Counted from the first letter of the stretch, positions 33,368 through 42,921 are shown. The stretch is 43,021 bases of DNA from an uncultured Lachnospiraceae bacterium (GCA_902796595.1 CADBPM010000013.1:1-43021); one strand, 5' to 3'. Notes: generated from the sequence alone by a model not told the origin. Translations and numbers: made by a program.

Positions 33368-35350
33368 ATGAGCGATGTAGAAAATCTCACAGTCAACGCC
33401 ATCAGAGTTCTTTCAGCTGATGCGATCCAGAAGGCAAATTCAGGTCATCCTGGTCTTCCTCTTGGCAGCGCACCTATGGCTTATGAACTTTGGGCAAACC
33501 ACATGTGCCACAATCCTAAGGATCCTGAGTGGGAAAACAGAGACCGTTTTGTTCTTTCAGGCGGACATGGTTCTATGCTTCTTTATTCACTTCTTCATCT
33601 TTTCGGTTATGGCCTTAAGCTTGAAGACCTTAAGCAGTTCCGTCAGTGGGGCTCACTTACACCTGGACATCCTGAATATCGTCATACAAAGGGTGTAGAA
33701 GCTTCAACAGGCCCTCTTGGTGCAGGTATGGCTATGGCAGTAGGTATGGCAATGGCTGAAGCTCATCTTTCATCAGTTTTCAATAAAAAAGGCTATCCTG
33801 TAGTAGACCACTATACATACGTTCTCGGTGGTGACGGATGTATGATGGAAGGCATCAACTATGAGGCATTTTCACTTGCAGGAACACTTAAGCTTAACAA
33901 GCTTATCGTTTTCTATGACAGCAATCGTATTTCTATCGAAGGTGATACAGATACATCATTCACAGAGGATGTAATTGCAAGATTTAAGGCATTTGGCTTC
34001 CAGACTATCGAGGTGGCAGATGGTACAGATCTCAAGGCTATCGGAGCTGCTATCGAGGAAGCAAAGGCAGATAAGACACGTCCTTCACTTATCAAGGTTA
34101 ATACTGTTATTGGTTTTGGTTCACCAAAGGAAGGTACAGCAGCAGTTCATGGTTCACCTCTTGGTGAAGAGGGCGTGCTTGCTATGAAGAAGAAGCTTGG
34201 CTATCCTTCAGAAGAGCCGTTCTTTGTACCTGAGGAAGTTTATGCAAACTGTGCTGCAAAGATTGAAAAGGGTGCAAAGGCAGAAGAAGACTGGAAGAAG
34301 CTTTTCAATGATTACTGCGCTAAGTTCCCTGAGATGAAGACTCTTTGGGATGAATATCATGATGCAGATATCGCAAAGAAGCTTTACGACGATCCTTCAT
34401 TCTGGGAATTCGAAGACAAGCCAATGGCTACAAGAAACACCTCTGGCATGGTGCTTAACAGAATTAAGGATAAGATTCCTGCACTTTTTGGCGGTTCAGC
34501 AGACCTTTCTCCTTCTACAAAGTCAGATATGAAGGATGAGCCATTCTTCTCAGCTGACAATTATGCAGGACGTAATATCCACTTTGGTATAAGAGAGCTT
34601 GCAATGACCGCTATGGGCAACGGACTTGCTCTTTCAGGTCTCAAGGCTTATGTATCTACTTTCTTCGTATTCAGTGATTACATGAAGCCAATGGCAAGAC
34701 TTTCATCACTTATGAAGCTGCCTCTTACCTATGTGCTTACACACGATTCAATCGGTGTTGGTGAGGACGGGCCTACACATGAACCTATCGAGCAGCTTGC
34801 TGAATTCAGAAGCATGCCTAACTTCCATGTATATCGTCCTGCAGATGGCAGAGAGACTTCAGCAGCATGGTATGCAGCACTTACAAGCAAGGAAACACCT
34901 ACAGCGATCATAGGCTCACGTCAGAACCTTCCACAGCTTCCTGGCTCAGGCAAGGATGCACTTAAGGGTGCTTATGTTCTTGCAGACAGCAAGAAGGAAA
35001 TTCCTGATGCTATCGTTATAGCAAGTGGTTCTGAAGTACATCTTGGTATGCAGGCGAAGGAAGAGCTTGCAAAGGAGGGTATCGATATCAGAGTCGTATC
35101 AATGCCATGTATGGATGTATTTGAAGAGCAGAGCGCTGAGTATAAGGAAAGCGTACTTCCAAAGGCTTGCCGCGCAAGAGTTTCAGTAGAAGCTCTCTCA
35201 ACATTTGGCTGGGACAGATACGTTGGTCTTGACGGTATTTCAATCGGAATGAAGGGCTTTGGTGCTTCAGCTCCTGGAGATGTTCTCTTTGAGAAGTTTG
35301 GTATTACAAAAGAAGCAGTTATAGAAGCAGTTAAGACTGTTACAAAGTAA
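33368..35350 (+). CDS. tkt: Transketolase
   Basis: Thiamine-diphosphate enzyme moving two-carbon units between pentose, triose and hexose phosphates. The full-length 660-residue protein has NSGHPGLPLGSAP (about residue 24), the TPP-binding GDGCMMEGINYEAFSLAG ... DSN segment (about 155-187), the pyrimidine-domain GIRELAMTAMGNGLAL and THDSIGVGEDGPTHEP, and a C-terminal domain. GGGGAGGG precedes the ATG. The roughly 115-nt upstream gap holds no clear promoter, so it may share the upstream transcript. It links with AraD, which supplies xylulose-5-phosphate. Confidence 0.97.
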   Translation: MSDVENLTVNAIRVLSADAIQKANSGHPGLPLGSAPMAYELWANHMCHNPKDPEWENRDRFVLSGGHGSMLLYSLLHLFGYGLKLEDLKQFRQWGSLTPGHPEYRHTKGVEASTGPLGAGMAMAVGMAMAEAHLSSVFNKKGYPVVDHYTYVLGGDGCMMEGINYEAFSLAGTLKLNKLIVFYDSNRISIEGDTDTSFTEDVIARFKAFGFQTIEVADGTDLKAIGAAIEEAKADKTRPSLIKVNTVIGFGSPKEGTAAVHGSPLGEEGVLAMKKKLGYPSEEPFFVPEEVYANCAAKIEKGAKAEEDWKKLFNDYCAKFPEMKTLWDEYHDADIAKKLYDDPSFWEFEDKPMATRNTSGMVLNRIKDKIPALFGGSADLSPSTKSDMKDEPFFSADNYAGRNIHFGIRELAMTAMGNGLALSGLKAYVSTFFVFSDYMKPMARLSSLMKLPLTYVLTHDSIGVGEDGPTHEPIEQLAEFRSMPNFHVYRPADGRETSAAWYAALTSKETPTAIIGSRQNLPQLPGSGKDALKGAYVLADSKKEIPDAIVIASGSEVHLGMQAKEELAKEGIDIRVVSMPCMDVFEEQSAEYKESVLPKACRARVSVEALSTFGWDRYVGLDGISIGMKGFGASAPGDVLFEKFGITKEAVIEAVKTVTK

Positions 35351-35378
35351 AGAATCATTTCAACCTGATTAAATAAAA

Positions 35379-35420
35379 GGGTCTTCCTTCGGAGAATGTT
35401 CCGGAGGAGGGCTTTTTTGT
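35379..35420 (+). terminator. tkt: Terminator of tkt
   Basis: GTCTTCCTTCGGA/TCCGGAGGAGGGC (with G-T pairs), then TTTTTTG. The hairpin is flanked by ATTTCAAC (35357-35364) and GTTGAAAT (35419-35426). Confidence 0.82.
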
Positions 35421-35466
35421 TGAAATAAACCGAGAGTCAGAATTTATGCTGTTTTGTGATTTGTAC

Positions 35467-35533
35467 TTGCTTTTTTGGCTTTAAGGGTTCATAATCTAAG
35501 ACGTGATTGTGTTTTCGGGATAACCCGACACAT
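35467..35533 (+). promoter_or_regulatory. thrS: Likely thrS promoter and leader hairpin
   Basis: TTGCTT (35467-35472), 17-bp spacer, CATAAT (35490-35495). The leader of about 115 nt starts with hairpin TCGGG-ATAA-CCCGA (35516-35529). No T-box signature (AGGGTGGNACCGCG) is present. Confidence 0.5.
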
Positions 35534-35615
35534 AACCTTAAAACAGGCGGATGGTCAGGATGTGGATGGTGTTCACAGAGGCTGCATCTGCTGAGAAAAA
35601 GAAAGGGTTTTTATT

Positions 35616-37397
35616 ATGGAGAAAGAAGAATTTCTCACGGTCTATCGTCACTCATTGGCACACGTTCTTGCTAAGGCAGTAATCGAGATCTTTGGCAAAG
35701 AGAATGTGCAGTATGCAATAGGACCTCAGATTGCTGACGGTTTCTATTACGATTTCAAACTCCCTCGTACAGTTACAGAAGAAGATTTCCCTGAGATCGA
35801 AGCAAAGATGAAGGAAATCATGAAGAGGGGCGAGGATTGGACAAGAAAAGAAGTTTCCAAGTCGGAAGCACTTACAATGTTCAAAGATCAGGAATTTAAG
35901 ACAGAACTTATCAATGATCTGCCTGAAGATGAAACCATCACTGTATATTATACAGGTGATGATTATGTTGACCTCTGCAGAGGCCCTCACGTTGATAATT
36001 CAAAAGAACTTCTCTCTACTGCTTTCAAGGTAAAGGCAGTTTCCGGTGCTTATTGGCGCGGAGATGAGAAGAGGGGCATCACTCTTCAGAGAATATATGT
36101 TTATGCATTCCCTAACCAACAGGAATTAAAGGAACATCTCAAACTTATCAAAGAAGCTCTTGAAAGAGATCATAAGAAAATCGGACCTGAACTTGGTCTT
36201 TTCATGTTCAATGAAACTGCACCTGGTATGCCATATTGGCTTCCAAGGGGTTGGAAGAGTTACAAGGCTCTTGTTAATTTCTGGAGAAAGATACATGACC
36301 GTCATGGATATCAGGAGATCAGTGCTCCTGTTATCAACAGTCGTAAGCTTTGGGACATCAGTGGACACTGGGCTCATTACAGAGACAACATGTTCATAGT
36401 TCCTGATTCAGATTGGACACCAGAGGCAAAGGATCTTATGGCAGCAAAGCCTATGAACTGTCCTAATGCAATGCTTACCTACAAGAGAACAAATCATTCT
36501 TACAAGGAACTTCCTATCCGTTACAACGAGATAGACGTTATCCACAGAAAAGAGAAGAGCGGTCAGCTTAACGGTCTTTTCCGTGTACAGGAGTTCCGTC
36601 AGGATGACGACCATACATTCGTAATGGAATCACAGATTGAGGAAGAGATTGCAGATATCATGCAGATTGCTGATGAGATCTATTCTGTATTTGGCATCAC
36701 TTACAGAGCCGAGCTTTCAACAAGACCTGATGATTTCATGGGTGATATCAACGTATGGAACCATGCAGAAGAGGCTCTTAAGAACATTCTCAACAAGAAG
36801 TATGGTGAAGGCAATTATGATATAAATGAAGGTGATGGAGCATTCTATGGTCCCAAGATTGACCTTCAGATAAAGGATGCGCTTGGACGTGAGTGGCAGT
36901 GTGGTACTATCCAGCTTGACTTCCAGCTTCCTCATAACTTCGGTCTTACGTATCAGGATGACAATGGAACCATGCAGCAGCCTGTAGTTATCCACAGAGC
37001 TATCTTTGGTTCATTTGAAAGATTTATGGGTATAATCATTGAAAACTATAAGGGTGCATTCCCATTCTGGCTTTCACCTTCACAGGTTTCAATCGTGCCT
37101 ATCCGTACAGAGCATAACGATTACGCTCACAAGGTTGAGGATGCACTTCTTGATGCAGGACTTCGTGTAGAAGCTGATTACGCAGACAAGAACATGAATT
37201 CCAAGATCAAGGATTTCAAGCATTTCAAGACTCCTTACATCGTAGTTGTAGGTGATAAGGAAGCAGAGACAAATACTGTATCTGTAACAATAAGAGGCGA
37301 GAAGCAGCAGCTTCATGATATCCCTCTTGATAAGTTTGTTGAAATCTGCCGCAAGAAGAACGAGACTTACGATAAGGAATTAACTATCGAAGTTTGA
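35616..37397 (+). CDS. thrS: Threonyl-tRNA synthetase lacking the TGS domain
   Basis: Charges tRNA-Thr. At 593 residues it is about 45-60 residues shorter than typical ThrRS because it starts directly in the N2 editing domain (VYRHSLAHVLAKAV, residues 9-22). The N-terminal TGS domain is absent, and no upstream in-frame coding replaces it. The rest is complete: editing CRGPH motif, class II core with GMPYWLPRGW, PMNCPNAML and FRVQEFRQDD, and the C-terminal anticodon-binding domain (VSIVPI ... YIVVVGDKEAE). AAAGGG lies before the ATG. Confidence 0.95.
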   Translation: MEKEEFLTVYRHSLAHVLAKAVIEIFGKENVQYAIGPQIADGFYYDFKLPRTVTEEDFPEIEAKMKEIMKRGEDWTRKEVSKSEALTMFKDQEFKTELINDLPEDETITVYYTGDDYVDLCRGPHVDNSKELLSTAFKVKAVSGAYWRGDEKRGITLQRIYVYAFPNQQELKEHLKLIKEALERDHKKIGPELGLFMFNETAPGMPYWLPRGWKSYKALVNFWRKIHDRHGYQEISAPVINSRKLWDISGHWAHYRDNMFIVPDSDWTPEAKDLMAAKPMNCPNAMLTYKRTNHSYKELPIRYNEIDVIHRKEKSGQLNGLFRVQEFRQDDDHTFVMESQIEEEIADIMQIADEIYSVFGITYRAELSTRPDDFMGDINVWNHAEEALKNILNKKYGEGNYDINEGDGAFYGPKIDLQIKDALGREWQCGTIQLDFQLPHNFGLTYQDDNGTMQQPVVIHRAIFGSFERFMGIIIENYKGAFPFWLSPSQVSIVPIRTEHNDYAHKVEDALLDAGLRVEADYADKNMNSKIKDFKHFKTPYIVVVGDKEAETNTVSVTIRGEKQQLHDIPLDKFVEICRKKNETYDKELTIEV

Positions 37398-37412
37398 TTT
37401 TCGAGGGGCAAA

Positions 37413-37448
37413 AAAAGAGAGAACCGATTTTTATCGGTTCTCTCTTTT
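37413..37448. terminator. Bidirectional terminator between thrS and the convergent operon
   Basis: AAAAGAGAGAACCGAT/ATCGGTTCTCTCTTTT, a perfect 16-bp stem with a TTTT loop, A run on the left and T run on the right. Confidence 0.92.
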
Positions 37449-37463
37449 GGTTTAATGAATTTT

Positions 37464-39689
37464 TCAGTTCTTTGCTGCCTTTATAGCATCTGTCTTTATA
37501 ATGAATTTAACTGAACCAGTCTGTCCGTCTGCAAGCTTTGTGAATGTAGTGTATTCCTCGCCTGCATCCATAACTGCATCGAGTCTGTCTATAAGCTCGG
37601 ATGAATCTTTATCTGAAAGTTTATCTATAAGCTTATTTACACCATCTTTAAGCTTTCCTGCACCTTCATCGAGGTCACCTACACCATTTATAAGCTTTCC
37701 GGTGCCATCCTTAAGATCTCCGGTACCCTTCTTAAGATCCCTTGTACCATTTGCAAGCTTATCTACACCGTTGTAAAGAGTATCGGTACCCTTATAGAGG
37801 GTCTGTGCTCCTGTACTGAGTGTACCTGCGCCAGTCTTAAGAGTAGTTGCACCTGTTGATAGACTGTCTGCGCCGCTTGAAAGCTTTCCGGCTCCTTCTG
37901 CGGCACTGTCTGCACCAGCCTTAAGAGTAAGACTTCCATTATAGAGCTTTGTAAGTGCTTCGGAAAGTGTCTGTGCACTTGAAGGAAGTGAAGATACAGC
38001 CTTTGAGAACTCAGATGCACCACCTGCAAGTTTATCTGCGCCTGCAACAAGTGTTTTGACCTTTGTCTGATTTTCTGTGCTTAAAAGACTTGCAGCCTGC
38101 TGTTTTAAGCCATCACTTACTGTTGTAAGTGCTCCTACAGCTCCCTTCATCTGGTTGTATGCAGCCCAGTCTGTAGGGTTTGCGGCTATAGCTGTCTCAC
38201 TACCATATTTTGCAACAAGTGCACCCATCTTTGCCTTGTAATCGGCTGTCTGGCTGTCAAGTGCAGCAATCTGTGTCTGTAAAGATGAGCCTATTGTATT
38301 GATACTTCCGGCAAGTTCATTTACACCCTTATCAACAGCGGCAGCACCCTCGGAAATTGAAGCTGCATTGCTTGTGATCTGCTTGCTGCTTGAAGCAAGG
38401 ACAGAGGCACCGCTGCTGACCTGAGAAAGACCATTGCTAAGGTCGCCTACCCCCTTTGATATTGCAGTTACACCGCTCTTAAGGCTGTCTGCACCGGTCT
38501 TAAGGCTTGTGGCTCCTGTTGCAAGCTTTCCTGCACCGTCCTTTACGCTTGTAGTTCCATCAGAAACTTTCTTTGCGCCATCTTTAAGGTCTTTGGCACC
38601 AGTATGCAGTTTATCGGCACCATCTTTAAGATCTTTGGCACCATCATCGAGCTTGTTTACACCATCTTTAAGGTCACCGGACTTGTCTTTAAGCTTGCTT
38701 GTGCCGTCTTTAAGGTCATTCACACCCTTTTGAAGGTCTTCCTTGCCGTCTGAAAGCTCATTTAACATGTCTTTGAGGTCGCTTATAGTTTTGTTGTCGG
38801 TATCTACGGCACCTGAGATTACGTCCGGAAGTGCACAGGTAAGTGTCATGTTAAGTTCGAAATCTGTTGCATCAGCAGTTACTTCGAAGTATTCAGGAAC
38901 ATTTGTATCCTTATCGAGGTCAAGGCTTTCCTTAAGACCCGGGAAAGTAACGCCTACGACCGCAACATTTTTACCTTCGGAAGCGACTTTGCCGTTTGTT
39001 ACCTGAATATTTGAAAACTTATCTTCAGGAAGCATCATTCCGGTTATTACTGTAAATGGAACGGAAATATCGGTATCCGAGCCCTTTATTTTAACCTTCT
39101 TTGTTGCATCGTTTGTATAATCAAAACGGATGGTGACCTTACCGCTTTTTCCGGCAAGCTCCTCAGGTGTGATATCTTTTCCGTCAAGCTTGTATGAAAC
39201 CTTTATTCCAATCGGTGACTTTTCTGTTGAGGTTCCCTGATAATAGATATCTGAACCGTTGGCATCCCATGTGAGTCCGTCACCGTTCTGTGTGAATTTC
39301 TCATCACCCTTTACATTTTTGATGTCTGTAAGGTTGCTTGCATCTGTGATGCTTGCTTCGGAGTTCATGTTTTTAAGCCAGTCGCTTACAATGATCTTCT
39401 TCTGGGTACCGTCTGCGCTTGTAAATACATAAACGGTTTCATCCTTATTGTAATTGCCTGATTTTTTTGTATCGCCTGCGTCTGCAAGAAGTATATTTGA
39501 AAGTCCGTTTGTTCTTCTTGAAAGCTCCTTGTCTGAAATAACATTTATATCGTTGCAGCTTGCAATGCTTATCTTTTTATCTTCAGCAGCTTTTGCACTT
39601 TCGCTTGGGGTAAGTCCGCCAAGGCAGCCTACTATAAGGGCAGTTGCTGCAAATGTTGTTATACTCTTAACTAAAGTCTTATTCATCAT
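37464..39689 (-). CDS. Exported xxxLxxG heptad-repeat protein, partner of an MMPL transporter
   Basis: The 741-residue protein has an N-terminal export signal; I19-V-G-C22 fits a lipobox, while AKA at about 32-34 fits ordinary cleavage. A globular N-terminal part (to about residue 300) is followed by two blocks of x-x-x-Leu-x-x-Gly heptads, about 15 copies each (about residues 314-430 and 577-697), separated by a helical region. This is the pattern of the xxxLxxG_by4 repeats also seen in YhgE/Pip proteins, predicted to form long stalks. It starts 1 nt after the MMPL stop with GGAAGGGAAGG upstream, so it is co-translated. Likely an extracellular accessory of the transporter (inference). Confidence 0.85.
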   Translation of the reverse strand: MMNKTLVKSITTFAATALIVGCLGGLTPSESAKAAEDKKISIASCNDINVISDKELSRRTNGLSNILLADAGDTKKSGNYNKDETVYVFTSADGTQKKIIVSDWLKNMNSEASITDASNLTDIKNVKGDEKFTQNGDGLTWDANGSDIYYQGTSTEKSPIGIKVSYKLDGKDITPEELAGKSGKVTIRFDYTNDATKKVKIKGSDTDISVPFTVITGMMLPEDKFSNIQVTNGKVASEGKNVAVVGVTFPGLKESLDLDKDTNVPEYFEVTADATDFELNMTLTCALPDVISGAVDTDNKTISDLKDMLNELSDGKEDLQKGVNDLKDGTSKLKDKSGDLKDGVNKLDDGAKDLKDGADKLHTGAKDLKDGAKKVSDGTTSVKDGAGKLATGATSLKTGADSLKSGVTAISKGVGDLSNGLSQVSSGASVLASSSKQITSNAASISEGAAAVDKGVNELAGSINTIGSSLQTQIAALDSQTADYKAKMGALVAKYGSETAIAANPTDWAAYNQMKGAVGALTTVSDGLKQQAASLLSTENQTKVKTLVAGADKLAGGASEFSKAVSSLPSSAQTLSEALTKLYNGSLTLKAGADSAAEGAGKLSSGADSLSTGATTLKTGAGTLSTGAQTLYKGTDTLYNGVDKLANGTRDLKKGTGDLKDGTGKLINGVGDLDEGAGKLKDGVNKLIDKLSDKDSSELIDRLDAVMDAGEEYTTFTKLADGQTGSVKFIIKTDAIKAAKN

Positions 39690-39690
39690 T

Positions 39691-41790
39691 TTAACCTTCC
39701 CTTCCTATGGTCTGGATCAGCTTTTTTTCAGGTAAAAAATGTCTGCTGGTGTGTACTATGATCTTGTCGAAAAGCATAAGTACTGATGGAAGTATGAATA
39801 TAACTGTCACCATACTTATCAGGGCTCCTCTTGACATAAGTACGCAAAGTGAATTGATGATCTTTACCTTTGAATAAAGCGCTACTCCGAATGTTGCTGC
39901 AAAGAACGAGAATCCGGAGATCATTATTGATTTTGTACAGGTCTGTGAAGCTATGCTTATGGCTTCCTTCTTTTCAGCTCCTTTGCGACGCTCTTTCTGA
40001 TATCTTGTGGTCATGAGGATTGCATAATCGACAGTTGAACCAAGTTGGATAGTGCCGATTACGATAGAAGCTATAAATGGAAGTGAGGTCTTTGTGTAAA
40101 ATGGTATTCCCATATTTATAAATATCGCAAATTCAATGACAGCTACAAGTAAAAATGGAAGAGAAGCTGACTTGAATACGAATGCGATTATTATAAATAT
40201 AAATCCGATCGAGGCGATATTTACAACTGTAAAGTCGTGATTGGTTACAGTAATAAGGTCCTTTGTACAAGGAGCTTCACCAATGAGCATTGCCTTGTAG
40301 CTGTATTTATCAAGTATTTTGTTTATTGTGTCTATCTGCTTATTTACCTCATCACTAGCTACATTGTATTCTGAGCCAAGGATTACAAGTTTCCAGTCAG
40401 GACTCTCAACCTTGCTTCTTATGTCGTCGTCAATAAGATCTGTCGGAAGAGCCGGACCAGCAGCAGAATCAAGGCTCAAAAGCCAGCCTACACCGTCTGT
40501 ATCCTCTATTTCATCACACATCTTACGCATCTGGTTGGAATCAAGGTCGGATGGTACGAGGATCATTTCGGTGGTACTCATACCGATCTTGTCATTTAAC
40601 TCCTTGTTTGCCTGCACACTTGGAAGTTCCTCTGGCAGGGTATCTGTAAGGTTGTAATAAACCTTTGTGTGACTCTGTCCATAGAAAGCAGGGAACAAAA
40701 CTATAAGGAAAATAATAATAAAAATCTTGTAGTGCTTTGTAAGAAATTCGCCTATTCCTGTAATGTCAGGAAGAAGTGCCTTGTGCTTTGTATGTTCAAG
40801 TGCTCTGTTGAACGTAAGTATAAGCGTTGGAAGTACAGTTACGCAGCAGATAACACCGAGGAGCACGCCTTTTGCCATAACAAGACCTATATCAAGACCA
40901 AGCTTGAAACTCATGAAGCAAAGTGCTATGAAACCTGCAATCGTTGTTATTGAAGAACCTATAACAGACTGCAGTGTGTTTGAAATGGCATGTGCCATGG
41001 CTCTCTTGTTATCGCCCGGAAATCTTTCCTGATTTTCCTTGTAGGAATTCCAAAGGAAAATCGAATAGTCCATCGTAACACCGAGCTGCAATACTGCGGC
41101 AAGTGCCTTTGTAAGGTAGCTTACTTCACCAAAGACAATGTTGCTTCCGAGGTTGTATATGATAGCCATTCCTATACTTAAAAGGAATAAGATAGGAACG
41201 AGGAAGGAATTCATTGTCAGCGAAAGAACTACTATAGAAAGAAGAACTGCAATCGCAACATATACAGGCTCTTCTTTTTCTGTAAGCTCCTTGGTATCTT
41301 CAACTATGGAGCTCATTCCTGAAAGGAAGCACTGGTCATTTGCAAGCTTTCTTATTTCTTTGACAGCGTTCATGGTTGAGTTGGCTGATGTTGAATCTTT
41401 AAATATGATCATCATCATTGTCGCGTCGCCCTTATCGAACTTTTCTAGTATATCATCCGGAAGCATTTCCTTTGGAATGGAGATATCGAGCACATCACTG
41501 TACCAGATGACTGACTTTACAGCGTCAACATCTTTTATCTTTGCTTCCAGAGCTTCCACATCCTTATCGGGCATGTTTTCACATACCATCATTGAGAATG
41601 CACCGCTGCCGAACTCGTCTAACAGGATATCCTGTCCTTTCATTGTCTCTATATCCTTTGGAAGATAAGAGAGTACATCATAATTTACCCTTGTCCTTGC
41701 ATAACCCAAAATGGCTGGTATGAGGAGAAGGATAGAAATGATGAGGATCGGAATTCTTAACTTGACTACTACTTTTCCGAACTTGATCAT
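39691..41790 (-). CDS. MMPL/RND-family transporter
   Basis: The 699-residue polytopic protein has two repeats of one membrane helix, a large extracytoplasmic loop (about residues 35-175 and 380-525) and five helices. The proton-relay aspartates are in place: Asp241 in QLGVTMDYSIFL and the equivalent in QLGSTVDYAILM of the second half. The family exports lipids, hydrophobic compounds or drugs by proton motive force. AAAGGAGG lies before the ATG. The promoter carries operator-like palindromes, and a divergent TetR gene probably controls it. Substrate unknown. Confidence 0.93.
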   Translation of the reverse strand: MIKFGKVVVKLRIPILIISILLLIPAILGYARTRVNYDVLSYLPKDIETMKGQDILLDEFGSGAFSMMVCENMPDKDVEALEAKIKDVDAVKSVIWYSDVLDISIPKEMLPDDILEKFDKGDATMMMIIFKDSTSANSTMNAVKEIRKLANDQCFLSGMSSIVEDTKELTEKEEPVYVAIAVLLSIVVLSLTMNSFLVPILFLLSIGMAIIYNLGSNIVFGEVSYLTKALAAVLQLGVTMDYSIFLWNSYKENQERFPGDNKRAMAHAISNTLQSVIGSSITTIAGFIALCFMSFKLGLDIGLVMAKGVLLGVICCVTVLPTLILTFNRALEHTKHKALLPDITGIGEFLTKHYKIFIIIFLIVLFPAFYGQSHTKVYYNLTDTLPEELPSVQANKELNDKIGMSTTEMILVPSDLDSNQMRKMCDEIEDTDGVGWLLSLDSAAGPALPTDLIDDDIRSKVESPDWKLVILGSEYNVASDEVNKQIDTINKILDKYSYKAMLIGEAPCTKDLITVTNHDFTVVNIASIGFIFIIIAFVFKSASLPFLLVAVIEFAIFINMGIPFYTKTSLPFIASIVIGTIQLGSTVDYAILMTTRYQKERRKGAEKKEAISIASQTCTKSIMISGFSFFAATFGVALYSKVKIINSLCVLMSRGALISMVTVIFILPSVLMLFDKIIVHTSRHFLPEKKLIQTIGREG

Positions 41791-41878
41791 TAGTTTGTAT
41801 TCCTCCTTTTAGATAATTACTGTTTGAAGTAAATGAGATTTCCTGCTTGATGGCATTACAGTCGGCTTAGTAGGTTAA

Positions 41879-41940
41879 TGACCATTAGTCATTTTCTTTG
41901 ACTGCAAAGCAGTTATATCACTAAAATGACTTTTGGTCAA
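41879..41940 (-). promoter_or_regulatory. MMPL operon promoter with two TetR-type operator palindromes
   Basis: Minus strand: TTGACC (complement 41935-41940), 17-bp spacer, TATAAC (complement 41912-41917). Two sites of form TGAC-N5-GTCA occur: 41879-41891 (downstream of the start) and 41927-41939 (over the -35 box). The two match at 11 of 13 bases, so they are good candidates for one repressor. Confidence 0.75.
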
Positions 41941-42072
41941 TATCAAATTATACAATTTCGATGATGTGTTTCTGAAAAGAATACAGTTAAGGGGGGAGCG
42001 TATACAGGTTGAAATGACCGGCGTGGCATTTAATGTCATATCGGACTTTGTTTGATATGATACTTTTTAAGG

Positions 42073-42101
42073 TTTACATTTTTGCATTTGGGCACTATAA
42101 T
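42073..42101 (+). promoter_or_regulatory. Promoter of the tetR gene
   Basis: TTTACA (42073-42078), 17-bp spacer, TATAAT (42096-42101). The leader is about 100 nt; no recognisable riboswitch in it. In 41941-42072 only a CAGGTTGAAAT motif (42005-42015) stands out. Confidence 0.75.
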
Positions 42102-42206
42102 AGAGGGTGCTTACAATAAAGCTTTAATGATTTTGTGGGTTCCGGGGCTATTACCGGATATGATGGCAAAGCAGTCCGCTCACTAAAGAAGGGAACGGAA
42201 GTGCAA

Positions 42207-42836
42207 ATGGCAGGAAAGATTGAATCAAATAAGAAACAAAAGAAGGATGCTCTGCTCAATTCGGCATTTGAGATTTTTACGAATGAGGGGTTCAGTAAGT
42301 CCTCAATCTCTGATATAGTAAAGCTTGCAGGGGTTGCAAAGGGGACATTTTACCTGTACTTTACTGATAAATATGATATAAGAAATAAACTTGTAGCAAG
42401 AAAGGCAGGTATTGTTTTTAAACGCGCATTGGAGGCGTATGAGTCGGCACCATTTACGGGCGGGCTTGCAGATGCGATCATTTTTATCGTTGATAATATT
42501 CTTGATCAGTTTAACGAAAACAAAGCGTTGCTTAATTTTATAAGTAAGAATCTTTCATGGGGAATCTTCAAGGGAGCTATTACCGGCGCGAATGCTGATT
42601 CAGAGGTCGATTTTGACGAGTTTTTTGAATATCTCCAGAAGATAACCTGCATTGAAAGAAAGCAGCTTGAGATAATCCTCTTTCTTGTTGTCGAGTTCGT
42701 ATCATCAACATGCTACAGCTCTATTCTTTATTCGGAGCCTGTGCCGATAGAGGAACTAAAACCGTATATATTCAGTACGATAAAGTTCATCGTTGAAAAT
42801 AATACATCAGAAAGCACAGAGCTTATTGGTTCATAG
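42207..42836 (+). CDS. TetR/AcrR-family transcriptional regulator
   Basis: The 209-residue protein starts with the TetR DNA-binding domain: KDALLNSAFEIFTNEGFSKSSISDIVKLAGVAKGTFYLYFTDK (about residues 13-55, helix-turn-helix at ISDIVKLAGVAKGTFYLYF). A helical ligand/dimer domain follows. Start 42207 is preferred over an upstream GTG at 42135 because the domain begins there; GGAACGGAAG is the nearest ribosome binding site. Divergent from the MMPL/heptad-repeat operon and presumably its repressor through the TGAC-N5-GTCA sites. Confidence 0.9.
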   Translation: MAGKIESNKKQKKDALLNSAFEIFTNEGFSKSSISDIVKLAGVAKGTFYLYFTDKYDIRNKLVARKAGIVFKRALEAYESAPFTGGLADAIIFIVDNILDQFNENKALLNFISKNLSWGIFKGAITGANADSEVDFDEFFEYLQKITCIERKQLEIILFLVVEFVSSTCYSSILYSEPVPIEELKPYIFSTIKFIVENNTSESTELIGS

Positions 42837-42921
42837 CATGTTTTGTGCAGGTATATGGTAATGCAGCCAGCTTTATTTTGGGTGCTTGCTATAAAAATTA
42901 CAAGTTACTTATTTTTAAGTA

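Noticed and set aside
35420..35615. T-box riboswitch before thrS
   Set aside because: The conserved AGGGTGGNACCGCG antiterminator sequence is absent and there is no terminator hairpin before the start codon.
37501..39735. Several plus-strand Ser/Pro/Leu-rich frames
   Set aside because: They are antisense reflections of the Leu/Gly heptad repeats of the minus-strand gene.
42108..42206. c-di-GMP-type riboswitch in the tetR leader (GGCAAAGCAGTCCGC looked suggestive)
   Set aside because: The second half of the GEMM consensus and the paired stems could not be found.
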